A DNA stretch of 13,644 bases from Bacteroidota bacterium (lineage in GTDB: Bacteria > Bacteroidota > Bacteroidia > Flavobacteriales_F > PHOS-HE28): assembly GCA_023412755.1 (NCBI GenBank), contig JAEZCB010000109.1, positions 1 to 13,644 of the forward strand, read 5' to 3'. A model generated the notes under the pieces. The model worked only from the letters and a program-made list of their open reading frames with translations. It had not been told where the DNA came from and made no database searches. Shown piece after piece: positions 7,294 through 13,644 of the stretch; position 1 is the first letter of the stretch; every line of letters begins with the position of its first letter. A program made the position numbers and the translations under genes.

Positions 7294-9144
7294 TCATCCA
7301 CTGATCACCGCCAGCAATTCACTTTTCTCCAGTGGCTTCACCAAATGGCCATTGAAGCCGGACCTCTCGGTGCGGCTGCGCACCTCCGGCTGGCCCCAGC
7401 CGGAAAGTGCATAGATGCGCGTGGCCTGCAGGGCGGCCATGCGGCGCATCTGCACGCAGGTCTCGTAGCCATTGATCCGGGGCATGCCCAGGTCCATGAA
7501 GATCAGGTCCGGCACGAAAGTATCCACCAGCGAGAGGGCCTCCTCACCGCTGTAGGCGGCCTTCACCTGATGGCCCATGTTCTTCAAAATCAACGCGAGC
7601 GAATCTGCCGCATCGCGGTTGTCATCCACCACCATCACTTTCTGCTGGATAGGTCGCTGTTGGCGGACAGACTCCTCCTTGGGTGCATGCTGCTCTTCTT
7701 CCAAAGGCAGTTCCACGGTGAAGGTGCTGCCCTTGTTCCGGCCTTCACTTTGCACGGAAAGGCTACCGTTATGGAATTCCACCAGCTGCCTGGCCAGGCT
7801 TAGCCCGATCCCCAGTCCACCCTGGCGCGGGGCATCATCACGCTCCACCTGCTTGAACATGGTGAAGATGGCGTCTTCGTCTTCGGGCATGATCCCCATT
7901 CCCGTATCACTCACCTGCACCACGGCACGGTCTCCATCCCTGTGTGCGGCAAGGGTTACATGGCCACCTGGCGGGGTGTATTTGCAGGCGTTCTCCAACA
8001 AATTCATGATCACCTGCGTAAGGCGGGTGCGATCGCCGTGGATCGGCAGATGGTCCTCCACCTCCACGTTCAATTCATGTTGCGCCTTTTCGAACTGTGG
8101 CGACATCACATCCACCACATGCTTCAGCACATCGGCCAGGTCCAGCGAGGCCATGCGCATCTTCACCGCACCGCGGTTTATGCGGCTCACCTCCATGAGG
8201 TCGTCCACCAAGTGTTTCAGGTGCAGCAGCTGGCGTTGCATCATATGCCGCGTGCGCTCGTGCTCGGCGGCTGGAAGTTCCATCTGCAGCAATTCAAGGC
8301 CGTTGAGCAACGGGGCGAGCGGGTTGCGCAGCTCATGCGCCAGCACGGAAAGGAATTCGTTCTTGCGCCGGTCGTTCTCCTCCAACGCTTCCGTTGCATT
8401 GCGCAGTTCGGTGATGTCGCGGGTGGTGCCTGCCACAGCCTCCACACGGCCATGGCCATCCAACACCGGAATGAAGATGTAATCGTAGACCCCGCCCCCG
8501 CTCTTTCCGGTGAATGGGATCACGCCACGCAGCGGTTTTCCGGTCCGTGCCACCTGGTCGATCTCCTCCGCGTGCATGCGCGCATGCCATTCGGGATAAC
8601 CCACGTCTCGAAAACCCTTGCCCACGATACCTTCACCACTAACACCATACAGGTCCGTCAGGGCCTTATTGGCGTAGATGAATTTGTGATCGAGGCTCCA
8701 GACGTAGGCGAAATCCGGTGTATGGTCCAGTATGGTGCTGTAGATCCGGTGTTGCCGCTGCCATGCCTGGGTGGATTCCTCCAGCCGTTTTTCAGCGAGC
8801 TTGCGATCGGCATTGCTTTGAAAGAAGACCACCATGGCATCATCGGCCATGGGGTGGCTCTTGATGTCGAACCAACTCTGCCACGGTTCATAATAGAGCT
8901 CGATATGCCCGGGTATGCGATCGCGCATGGTACGCATGTACAGGTCATGAACATCCGTGCCTACGAGGTTCGGGAAAACATCCCAGAGCACCTGGCCCAT
9001 CACCGCATCCTTGGGGATCTGGTACAGGTCCTGCGCCGCCTCGTTCATGTAGAGGTAGCGGAAATCCTTGTCTAAGATGACGATGCCCACTGGTAGCTTC
9101 GCCACCACTTCCTGCTCCTTGAGCTCCCTGAGTTTTCGCTCCAT
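7294..9144 (-). CDS. Orphan hybrid histidine kinase (PAS-PAS-HisKA-HATPase-receiver)
   Basis: A soluble hybrid sensor kinase with no membrane segment. I choose ATG 9144 (616 residues, beginning MERKLRELKEQE); the frame extends to a GTG at 9225, but those 27 residues are rich in Pro/Gly/Arg and do not resemble a domain. In the 9144 numbering: PAS 1 at about 15-115 (KLPVGIVILDKDFRYLYMNE), PAS 2 at about 130-248 ending TTRDITE, a HisKA helix with phosphoaccepting His270 in LAHELRNPLAPLL, a HATPase domain with N box NLLENACKY (about 381-389), G1 DTGMG (413-417) and G2 GLGIGLSLA (443-451), and a receiver from about 502 with acidic pair Asp507/Asp508, phosphoacceptor Asp551 in FMDLGMP, Ser581 and Lys603. 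All catalytic residues are present. No response regulator or output gene adjoins it, so its partner must be elsewhere. It should sense a cytoplasmic or diffusible cue through its PAS domains. Confidence 0.93.
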   Translation of the reverse strand: MERKLRELKEQEVVAKLPVGIVILDKDFRYLYMNEAAQDLYQIPKDAVMGQVLWDVFPNLVGTDVHDLYMRTMRDRIPGHIELYYEPWQSWFDIKSHPMADDAMVVFFQSNADRKLAEKRLEESTQAWQRQHRIYSTILDHTPDFAYVWSLDHKFIYANKALTDLYGVSGEGIVGKGFRDVGYPEWHARMHAEEIDQVARTGKPLRGVIPFTGKSGGGVYDYIFIPVLDGHGRVEAVAGTTRDITELRNATEALEENDRRKNEFLSVLAHELRNPLAPLLNGLELLQMELPAAEHERTRHMMQRQLLHLKHLVDDLMEVSRINRGAVKMRMASLDLADVLKHVVDVMSPQFEKAQHELNVEVEDHLPIHGDRTRLTQVIMNLLENACKYTPPGGHVTLAAHRDGDRAVVQVSDTGMGIMPEDEDAIFTMFKQVERDDAPRQGGLGIGLSLARQLVEFHNGSLSVQSEGRNKGSTFTVELPLEEEQHAPKEESVRQQRPIQQKVMVVDDNRDAADSLALILKNMGHQVKAAYSGEEALSLVDTFVPDLIFMDLGMPRINGYETCVQMRRMAALQATRIYALSGWGQPEVRSRTERSGFNGHLVKPLEKSELLAVISG

Positions 9145-9163
9145 GCGTACTTGAACAGTACGC
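9145..9163 (-). promoter_or_regulatory. Perfect inverted repeat immediately upstream of the hybrid kinase start
   Basis: The arms GCGTAC and GTACGC are exact reverse complements separated by 7 bases (TGTTCAA on the minus strand), and the repeat abuts ATG 9144. A weak -7-like element, TAACTTGG, sits just upstream. This could be an operator or a leader hairpin; its position also argues for the 9144 start. With only 6-base arms, chance is not excluded. Confidence 0.3.
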
Positions 9164-9245
9164 CAAGTTATAGCGCGGGATGGGCCTTGCCGCGTCGATG
9201 GGCATCCAGGCTTTTGGCCCGGCACACATGTTATGTGGGTGATAC

Positions 9246-9520
9246 CCCAAGGAACTCGATTCCATCTTGAAGCTCATCAAGGATAAAAAGCGTAAATGAT
9301 CAGAAAGAAGGAGATCAGCTCATGGGGTGATCCCGATAAATAGTCGCGTTTCAGTTTGTCCCACATGGCCTTTTTCCTCCAGTATGCGAATGATGGTGCT
9401 TACGGTTGTGTAGGCCGGCCGTGGTTCGGGCATGGCAGCGACAAGGTCCTTCACGAAGCAGGGCCCCAGTTCCCAAAGCGCCTGCATCACCTGTTCTTCC
9501 GCTTTGGTCAATGATGCCAT
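9246..9520 (-). pseudogene. Decayed BlaI/MecI-family repressor with internal deletion and frameshifts
   Basis: From ATG 9520 the frame encodes a normal BlaI winged-helix domain: LTKAEEQVMQALWELGP, then PAYTTVSTIIRILEEKGHVG. Family members then continue for about 30 residues with a linker and a dimerisation helix. Here the frame leaves the family after GHVG and stops at 9320. A +1 frame immediately resumes the family C terminus, KLKRDYLSGSPHELISFF (9304-9357), and a third frame holds LDELQDGIEFL (9249-9281), matching the final helix. About 25 codons between DNA-binding and dimerisation parts are therefore missing and at least two frame changes are present. An intact BlaI would be a repressor cleaved by a BlaR1-type membrane sensor; no blaR1 lies alongside. 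A short DNA-binding product (9320-9520) could still be made but would lack its dimer interface. Confidence 0.75.
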
Positions 9521-9697
9521 GTAACAAATGCAACTAAGATCCGGATCATCATGCGAAGCCGGAAGAGCTGTGCCCTTTTCCATTCGCAGCTCAGTACGTT
9601 AGTATATTATGGAAAAAGATCCTAAGTTCATCCGTTGAAATGAGGCTGGGAACGCCTTTGGATAACATGTGTTCCAGCGGCATAAAACGATGACCAT

Positions 9698-10090
9698 ATG
9701 ACATTGGGATCCATACCCGGCAAGAATATCTTCAACGCGAACGATCTTGATGAAGTGCTTTGCCTGGAAGCGCGCGAGTACCGCATACAGGATGGTCCGG
9801 TATTCATTTTTCTGGCCATGGATGCCGTTTCGCGCCATGCCCACCATCATCACCTCGGTACATCCGCGAGTTTGGATGATCATATCAACTTTCTCAAGGA
9901 ACTCTTCTCAAAATATCCGCGCATAGAAGGGCAGATCCTCGCAACGGCCCTTCCGCCCATGCACCATGAACGCCTGCATGAAGAATTCCCGCATTTCTCC
10001 CAGATCCTGCATGCACCCGAGAAGGTGTCGGAGATCACCGGCGATTTCCATGCCGGCTTCCGGCGAATGATGCAGGGGCACGATAAGTAG
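9698..10090 (+). CDS. Hypothetical protein, 130 residues
   Basis: I do not recognise this gene. It is the only intact plus-strand gene here and looks genuine: a balanced soluble protein, ATG start and a TAG stop just before a convergent hairpin. Visible features are a hydrophobic strand VFIFLAMDAVSR (about residues 35-46), a histidine run RHAHHHHLG directly after it, then helical segments DDHINFLKELFSKYP and PHFSQILHAPEKVSEI. The order of strand with Asp, short loop and FLKELF helix loosely recalls the first half of an RNase H-fold/DDE integrase core, but no second or third catalytic acid is evident and I do not assign that function. No signal peptide or membrane segment is seen. The upstream 177 bases (9521-9697) are AT-rich and shared divergently with the blaI remnant. 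Confidence 0.6.
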   Translation: MTLGSIPGKNIFNANDLDEVLCLEAREYRIQDGPVFIFLAMDAVSRHAHHHHLGTSASLDDHINFLKELFSKYPRIEGQILATALPPMHHERLHEEFPHFSQILHAPEKVSEITGDFHAGFRRMMQGHDK

Positions 10091-10108
10091 CGGTCGCTAT
10101 GGCGGTGA

Positions 10109-10128
10109 AGGCGTTAGGTCTCACGCCT
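10109..10128. terminator. Possible bidirectional terminator hairpin between convergent genes
   Basis: AGGCGT (10109-10114) and ACGCCT (10123-10128) form a perfect six-pair stem with an 8-base loop, followed on the plus strand by CTTTC. It lies between the stop of the 130-residue gene and the stop of the cyclase gene, overlapping the latter's last codons. The T tract is short, so efficiency is doubtful. Confidence 0.35.
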
Positions 10129-10885
10129 CTTTCATGGCATAGACCACCGGCCGGCTGGGTGCCGCATCGTTCATCAGATGGGGTAGCTGCAGCTCGAGCA
10201 GGTAATCACCGTCACGTACCTCCTGCGGTATGTTGAGCATTTCTGTGATCGTGCGCTCCAGATCGATCGTGTTCGGATAATCCCAGAATGCATGGTGTGA
10301 TGCCAGTACACCACCATCCTCCTCACGATCCACGCTGGGCTGATCGAGCAGCAGGTGCTTGATACCGATGCTGCGCAACCATGCGCAGGCCGTGCTTTGC
10401 AAGTATGTGGCATTGCTTCCTGTCCAATCACGCCCTCTCTTATCGGTATGGGGAAGTATGCGCAGGATCAGTGCTTCAGGCGGCCGTTCATTCACCGCAT
10501 TGCGCAATTGCTCCAACGTGATCACCGTATCGGTCTTGTTGTCTGGAGCACGCCGCGTCTCCGGAAGCAGACTTACGAGCTGTGCGATGAAGAAATAGCG
10601 TTTCAACGTTTCACCCACCGGATGGATCTCAGGGGATAGATGGCCCACGGTCTCGGTATGGGTGCCATGCCCGTGAGGATCGAATGTGACGCTGCGGAAA
10701 TTGACCGGGGCCCCTTCCTTCACCACAAAGGGTCTTCCATCCACCAATTCCGGCTCCATGCGCACGGGACCCACTCCCCATGCACGCACCTGTCCATCAC
10801 CATCATGCAGGGGCAGGCTCAGATCCATCGGTTTGGATAGATCCACGCTGAAACTGCGGCCGAAGTGGTCTATGCGTGCGATCAT
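10121..10885 (-). CDS. Cyclase-family (kynurenine formamidase-like) metal-dependent hydrolase
   Basis: A 254-residue member of the cyclase/KynB superfamily, which hydrolyses N-formylkynurenine or related amides and lactones using a metal held by a HxGTHxD motif. The equivalent here is DPHGHGTHTETVGH (residues 69-82), where Glu78 replaces the usual Asp and Gly81 the usual Pro; I recall similar HGxGTHTE variants in Bacteroidota homologues, so this is probably a subfamily trait rather than inactivation. Further conserved positions are DQPSVDRE (181-188) and SHHAFW (196-201), corresponding to the family's HH-containing active-site edge. No signal peptide. Its ATG overlaps the TGA of hemW by four bases (ATGA), so the two are translationally coupled. 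There is no other tryptophan catabolism gene nearby, so the substrate is uncertain and kynurenine formamidase should not be assumed. Confidence 0.87.
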   Translation of the reverse strand: MIARIDHFGRSFSVDLSKPMDLSLPLHDGDGQVRAWGVGPVRMEPELVDGRPFVVKEGAPVNFRSVTFDPHGHGTHTETVGHLSPEIHPVGETLKRYFFIAQLVSLLPETRRAPDNKTDTVITLEQLRNAVNERPPEALILRILPHTDKRGRDWTGSNATYLQSTACAWLRSIGIKHLLLDQPSVDREEDGGVLASHHAFWDYPNTIDLERTITEMLNIPQEVRDGDYLLELQLPHLMNDAAPSRPVVYAMKEA

Positions 10886-12000
10886 TCGTTCACGAACAGG
10901 TCCGCTGCGATGCGGTCGGCGAAATGCCTTCCGGCGCGGGTCAAAACTAATCTTCCATTCTCCAGGCGCAGGTGGTCCCGTTCCGCATGCCGCTCGAACG
11001 CCCTTGGGTTCTCACTTAGCGGATCGCGTTCGAGCTTATCCAACCGCACACCTGCGAGTGTACGCAAGCCGGTGAGCAAGGTTTCATTCGTGCGTTGTGC
11101 CGGTGTAAGCGTCTCACTCTCCCAATAGATGCCACCGGAACCCAGGGCATTGATATAACGCATGTTGTTCGCCACATTCCAACGGCGCGTGTGCAGGTCA
11201 TAGCTATGCGCCGATGGGCCGATCCCCAGATAGGGCACCCCCTCCCAATATGAGGTATTGTGCTGTGCGAAATGGCCGCGCAAGCCGAAATTGCTGATCT
11301 CGTAATGCACCAATCCCGCATGTTCCATCCGTTCCACTGAAAGATCGAACTGGGCACTTTGTGCATCATCCCCCGGCATGGTCACCAAGGCCTTCTTCAC
11401 CTGGTGAGCCAGCGCGGTGCGGGCTTCCACCGTGAGGCAGTAGGCGCTTAAATGCGGCATGCCATGGGCGAGCGCGATGCTGAGTTGTTCGCCCCATTCA
11501 TCCAGGGTCATGCCGGGCAGGCCATAGATCAGATCGATGGACCATGATCGGTAATCCGCTTGAGCGATGGCCTCGATGCTTCGCAATGCTTGTTCCGCCG
11601 TATGCGCACGGCCCATGAATTGAAGCCGATCCTCGCGAAAACTCTGTGTGCCGAGGCTGAGCCTGTTCACGCCGATGGCTTTCCACGCTGCGAGCTTTTC
11701 GGGTGAGATGTCATCCGGATTCGCCTCCAATGTGATCTCCGCATCCGGGGCCACCTGGAACAATTGGTGTGCGAGCCGGAGCAGGCCTTCCAGCCGTTGC
11801 AAGGGAATAAAACTGGGGGTGCCACCACCAAAGTAGATGGTGCCAAGGGAACGATCAGTGACCTCCCCCGCACGCGATACCAGTTCCTGCTCCATGGCAT
11901 CCAGCAGCCGGTCCATGTTCGCGGTGCTGGTGCTGAAATGGAAATCGCAATACGTGCAGGCCTTCCGGCAGAAGGGGATATGGAAGTAGAGGCCAGACAA
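10882..12000 (-). CDS. hemW: Radical SAM heme chaperone HemW
   Basis: A cytoplasmic protein of 372 residues, the usual HemW length, proposed to bind heme and deliver it to apo-proteins such as respiratory enzymes; formerly annotated as an oxygen-independent coproporphyrinogen oxidase. The radical SAM cluster motif is CRKACTYCDF (Cys11, Cys15, Cys18), followed by the SAM-binding FGGGTPS (57-63) and SLGTQSF (115-121). The heme-binding HNxxYW motif is HNTSYW at 247-252, which distinguishes HemW from true HemN. A C-terminal winged-helix-like HemN_C domain follows. The start is TTG at 12000: it gives the canonical opening SGLYFHIPFC, and in-frame stops lie only 14-15 codons upstream with no ATG between. 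A GATCTTTG box 12-19 bases upstream is a weak -7 match. It precedes the cyclase gene with a 4-base overlap. Confidence 0.95.
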   Translation of the reverse strand: MSGLYFHIPFCRKACTYCDFHFSTSTANMDRLLDAMEQELVSRAGEVTDRSLGTIYFGGGTPSFIPLQRLEGLLRLAHQLFQVAPDAEITLEANPDDISPEKLAAWKAIGVNRLSLGTQSFREDRLQFMGRAHTAEQALRSIEAIAQADYRSWSIDLIYGLPGMTLDEWGEQLSIALAHGMPHLSAYCLTVEARTALAHQVKKALVTMPGDDAQSAQFDLSVERMEHAGLVHYEISNFGLRGHFAQHNTSYWEGVPYLGIGPSAHSYDLHTRRWNVANNMRYINALGSGGIYWESETLTPAQRTNETLLTGLRTLAGVRLDKLERDPLSENPRAFERHAERDHLRLENGRLVLTRAGRHFADRIAADLFVNE

Positions 12001-12035
12001 GGGTACTGCAAAGATCGGCCGGCTGGATCATTAGC

Positions 12036-12061
12036 GGAGAGCATGTTTTGGGCAGCTCTCC
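12036..12061. repeat. Perfect 7-bp stem-loop between the sensor kinase and hemW
   Basis: GGAGAGC (12036-12042) and GCTCTCC (12055-12061) are exact reverse complements around a 12-base loop, in the 70-base gap after the kinase stop. No T run follows on either strand, so a classical terminator is unlikely; it may stabilise or attenuate the kinase transcript before hemW. Confidence 0.4.
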
Positions 12062-12070
12062 AACGGTGGA

Positions 12071-13582
12071 CTAGCCGTTCACCTTCAATGATATCCGGAA
12101 TGTGGCCCCCTTGCCTGGCGCCGATCGCTTCACGAAGATCTTCCCTCCATGGTATTGTTCGATGATGCGTTTGCTAAGGGATAGCCCGAGTCCCCAGCCC
12201 CGTTTTTTTGTTGTGAACCCGGGTTGGAAAACGGTCTTCAATTGTGAGGCCGGAATGCCTTTGCCGGTGTCGGTGACATCGATGTGCACCTGATCACCTT
12301 CTGCGAGGAACTCAATGAGTATGGATCCCCGACCGGCCATCGCGTCGATGGCGTTGCGGATAAGGTTCTCCAATACCCAGCTGAAGAGGGCACGATTCAA
12401 AGGTACCTGGATATCCGCATCCACAGGAGCGACCACATCGATCTTCGCGCGGGAGGGTAATCTTGGGCGCAGGTAAAGCACCGTTGCGCGAACGATATGG
12501 TATACCTTCTCCGATGTAAGGTCCGGTGCTGAACCGATCTTGCTGAAACGCTCGGTTATCACTTCCAGCCGGTCGATGTCCTTGCGCATTTCCGTCAGTG
12601 CCGCCGGGTCCACATGCTGCGCTTTCAGCAGTTCCATCCATGCCATCAGCGAACTCAACGGTGTCCCGAGCTGGTGTGCCGTTTCCTTGGCCATGCCCAC
12701 CCAGACCTGGTTCTGCTCCGCATTGCGGAAGATACTGAAGAGCGCGTAGGATACCAGCAGGAAAAGGCTGAGAATGATCAGCTGCACGTAGGGGAAGTAG
12801 CGGAGCTGGGTGATCACGAGGGATTCCTCATAGAAGATGTAGTTGCGCCCGATGCCGGGCAATTGGATCTCTATGGGAGTGTTGGAAGCCGCCATGCGTG
12901 CGATCCGCTGCTGCATGGCCAGGCTGTCCCCGGCTATCTCCTCGTCTATGTTGCTGTGCTCGATAACATGGGTGCGCGTGCTATCGGTGTAGATCACCGG
13001 TACGGAAGCGGTGCCCATCACGGTCTCGCTGATGAACGATCGGATGATCCCATCCATCACCTCCTGCAATTCCGTGAACACGCGTGAATCGGTGTAGTAG
13101 AGGTATTGCTTCTGGCTGCCATGGATGATGATCTCGATGGGATCATGCATTTCCGCCATGATCCGCAGCTGCTCCTGCAAACGAACCGGATCCTGTGCCA
13201 CGCCCTCGTCCAGGTTCCTGTGGGCCTTCACTTCACCTTTATCATCGATGATGATCACCGGAACGGTGGTATTGTCGCTGACCACCCTTAGATAGAAGGA
13301 GAAATCGGTGGCTTGATCGCTTACCAGGCGGATCGTGGCATCCGCCCAGAGCTGCACCTTCTTGCGTTCCTCCTGCCGGAGCCTTTCGAAGAGCCGTTCT
13401 GTGTAGTTGACCAGTTCGGCGCGGTTCTGCACGGCCTCAGCCCAGATCCGGACCTTGTGCCGCTCTTCCTTGCGAATGCCGTCCACTATGCGGCTGCTGT
13501 AATAGAGGGAGGCGCCAACAATGAGCATGGCCACCACGGCCAGCACAAGCTTCCAGCGTTGTTTGCGCGAATAGAGGTCCAC
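12071..13582 (-). CDS. Membrane sensor histidine kinase with internally duplicated periplasmic domain
   Basis: A 503-residue inner-membrane kinase. Residues 10-28 and about 264-285 are membrane helices, leaving about 235 residues outside the membrane. That sensor region contains two copies of one unit: VPVIIIDDKG...PIEIIIHGSQKQYLYYTDS (about 107-166) and VPVIYTDSTR...PIEIQLPGIGRNYIFYEES (about 194-254). Ahead of it are two copies of a charged segment, IRKEERHKVRIWAEA (36-50) and LRQEERKKVQLWADA (68-82). The cytoplasmic part has the phosphoaccepting His303 in KETAHQLGTPLSS, N box ENLIRNAIDAM (405-415), G1 DTGKG (438-442) and G2 GWGLGLS (462-468), all intact. The start is GTG 13582: the next Met lies inside the first membrane helix. 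A stop codon of a preceding gene sits 3 bases upstream. No response regulator is visible; the partner may be encoded upstream or elsewhere. Confidence 0.93.
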   Translation of the reverse strand: MDLYSRKQRWKLVLAVVAMLIVGASLYYSSRIVDGIRKEERHKVRIWAEAVQNRAELVNYTERLFERLRQEERKKVQLWADATIRLVSDQATDFSFYLRVVSDNTTVPVIIIDDKGEVKAHRNLDEGVAQDPVRLQEQLRIMAEMHDPIEIIIHGSQKQYLYYTDSRVFTELQEVMDGIIRSFISETVMGTASVPVIYTDSTRTHVIEHSNIDEEIAGDSLAMQQRIARMAASNTPIEIQLPGIGRNYIFYEESLVITQLRYFPYVQLIILSLFLLVSYALFSIFRNAEQNQVWVGMAKETAHQLGTPLSSLMAWMELLKAQHVDPAALTEMRKDIDRLEVITERFSKIGSAPDLTSEKVYHIVRATVLYLRPRLPSRAKIDVVAPVDADIQVPLNRALFSWVLENLIRNAIDAMAGRGSILIEFLAEGDQVHIDVTDTGKGIPASQLKTVFQPGFTTKKRGWGLGLSLSKRIIEQYHGGKIFVKRSAPGKGATFRISLKVNG

Positions 13583-13585
13583 GGG

Positions 13586-13644
13586 CTACGGGGTGAAGAT
13601 CGGAAGCTTCCGGCATGTGGGCACATAGGCGCCCATGGCTATTC
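13586..13644 (-). CDS. Probable 3' end of an upstream gene (partial)
   Basis: A frame entering from the right edge encodes 18 residues, IAMGAYVPTCRKLPIFTP, and ends with TAG at 13586-13588, three bases before the GTG of the sensor kinase. The spacing is typical of an operon junction, which is the main support. The fragment is too short to identify. Confidence 0.45.
   Translation of the reverse strand, partial: IAMGAYVPTCRKLPIFTP

Noticed and set aside
7577..9075. Long plus-strand open frames (301 and 377 codons) opposite the hybrid kinase.
   Set aside because: Rich in Arg, Ser, Cys and His with no domain; they mirror the GC-rich codons of an intact kinase on the other strand.
9599..9883. 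Minus-strand frame of 94 codons overlapping the 130-residue gene.
   Set aside because: Unstructured composition and antisense to a more plausible gene.
12062..12079. AACGG/CCGTT inverted repeat around the kinase stop codon.
   Set aside because: Only five base pairs, mostly within coding sequence, and no T tract; likely chance.
1..13644. CRISPR arrays, tRNA/rRNA genes, insertion sequences, toxin-antitoxin pairs or phage genes.
   Set aside because: No regularly spaced repeats, cloverleaf-like sequences, intact transposases or terminal repeats, or paired small toxin/antitoxin genes were seen.

Overview
The window reads as part of a Bacteroidota chromosome, most likely an uncultured lineage in or near the Flavobacteriales. 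The evidence is a type IX secretion (T9SS) C-terminal sorting domain on a large exoprotein, a Bacteroidota-style exoprotease carrying a GDxNxxGxxxYTGxxNDRDxIL motif, PAS-LuxR regulators of the Bacteroidota type, and a BlaI remnant. Almost everything lies on the minus strand. No rRNA, tRNA, CRISPR array, phage gene or intact transposase was seen.

Left half (1-7290, AT-richer). Two adjacent secreted proteins come first: a metzincin-type metalloprotease that runs off the left edge (1-1688) and an approximately 830-residue T9SS cargo protein (1700-4192). They are followed by a tight three-gene operon read right to left: an alpha/beta hydrolase (5835-6599), then two paralogous PAS-LuxR regulators (5039-5833 and 4261-5037), each junction separated by one base. 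A promoter-like TTG-N17-TAGTTATG pair with nine consecutive A's in its spacer lies upstream of the operon. Beyond it, on the plus strand, is a multiply frameshifted 3' end of another T9SS exoprotein gene (about 6735-7275).

Right half (7290-13644, clearly GC-richer). It contains an orphan PAS-PAS hybrid histidine kinase (7294-9144), a decayed blaI regulator with an internal deletion (9246-9520), a small unrecognised plus-strand gene (9698-10090), and a minus-strand run of sensor kinase (12071-13582), hemW (10882-12000, TTG start) and a cyclase-family hydrolase (10121-10885, 4-base overlap with hemW). The last 59 bases hold the probable 3' end of a further gene tightly linked to the sensor kinase.

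The right-hand genes look like chromosomal housekeeping and signalling functions. The left half looks accessory: secreted adhesin/protease-like proteins, duplicated regulators and a pseudogene. The most unusual points are the two pseudogene remnants that conventional ORF calling would miss, the one-base-spaced hydrolase-regulator-regulator operon with a possibly slippage-prone promoter, the internally duplicated sensor domain of the membrane kinase, and a roughly 3.5- to 5-fold excess of GATC. I saw no clear evidence for a wholly new system; the hydrolase/PAS-LuxR operon is the best candidate for an undescribed signalling unit.
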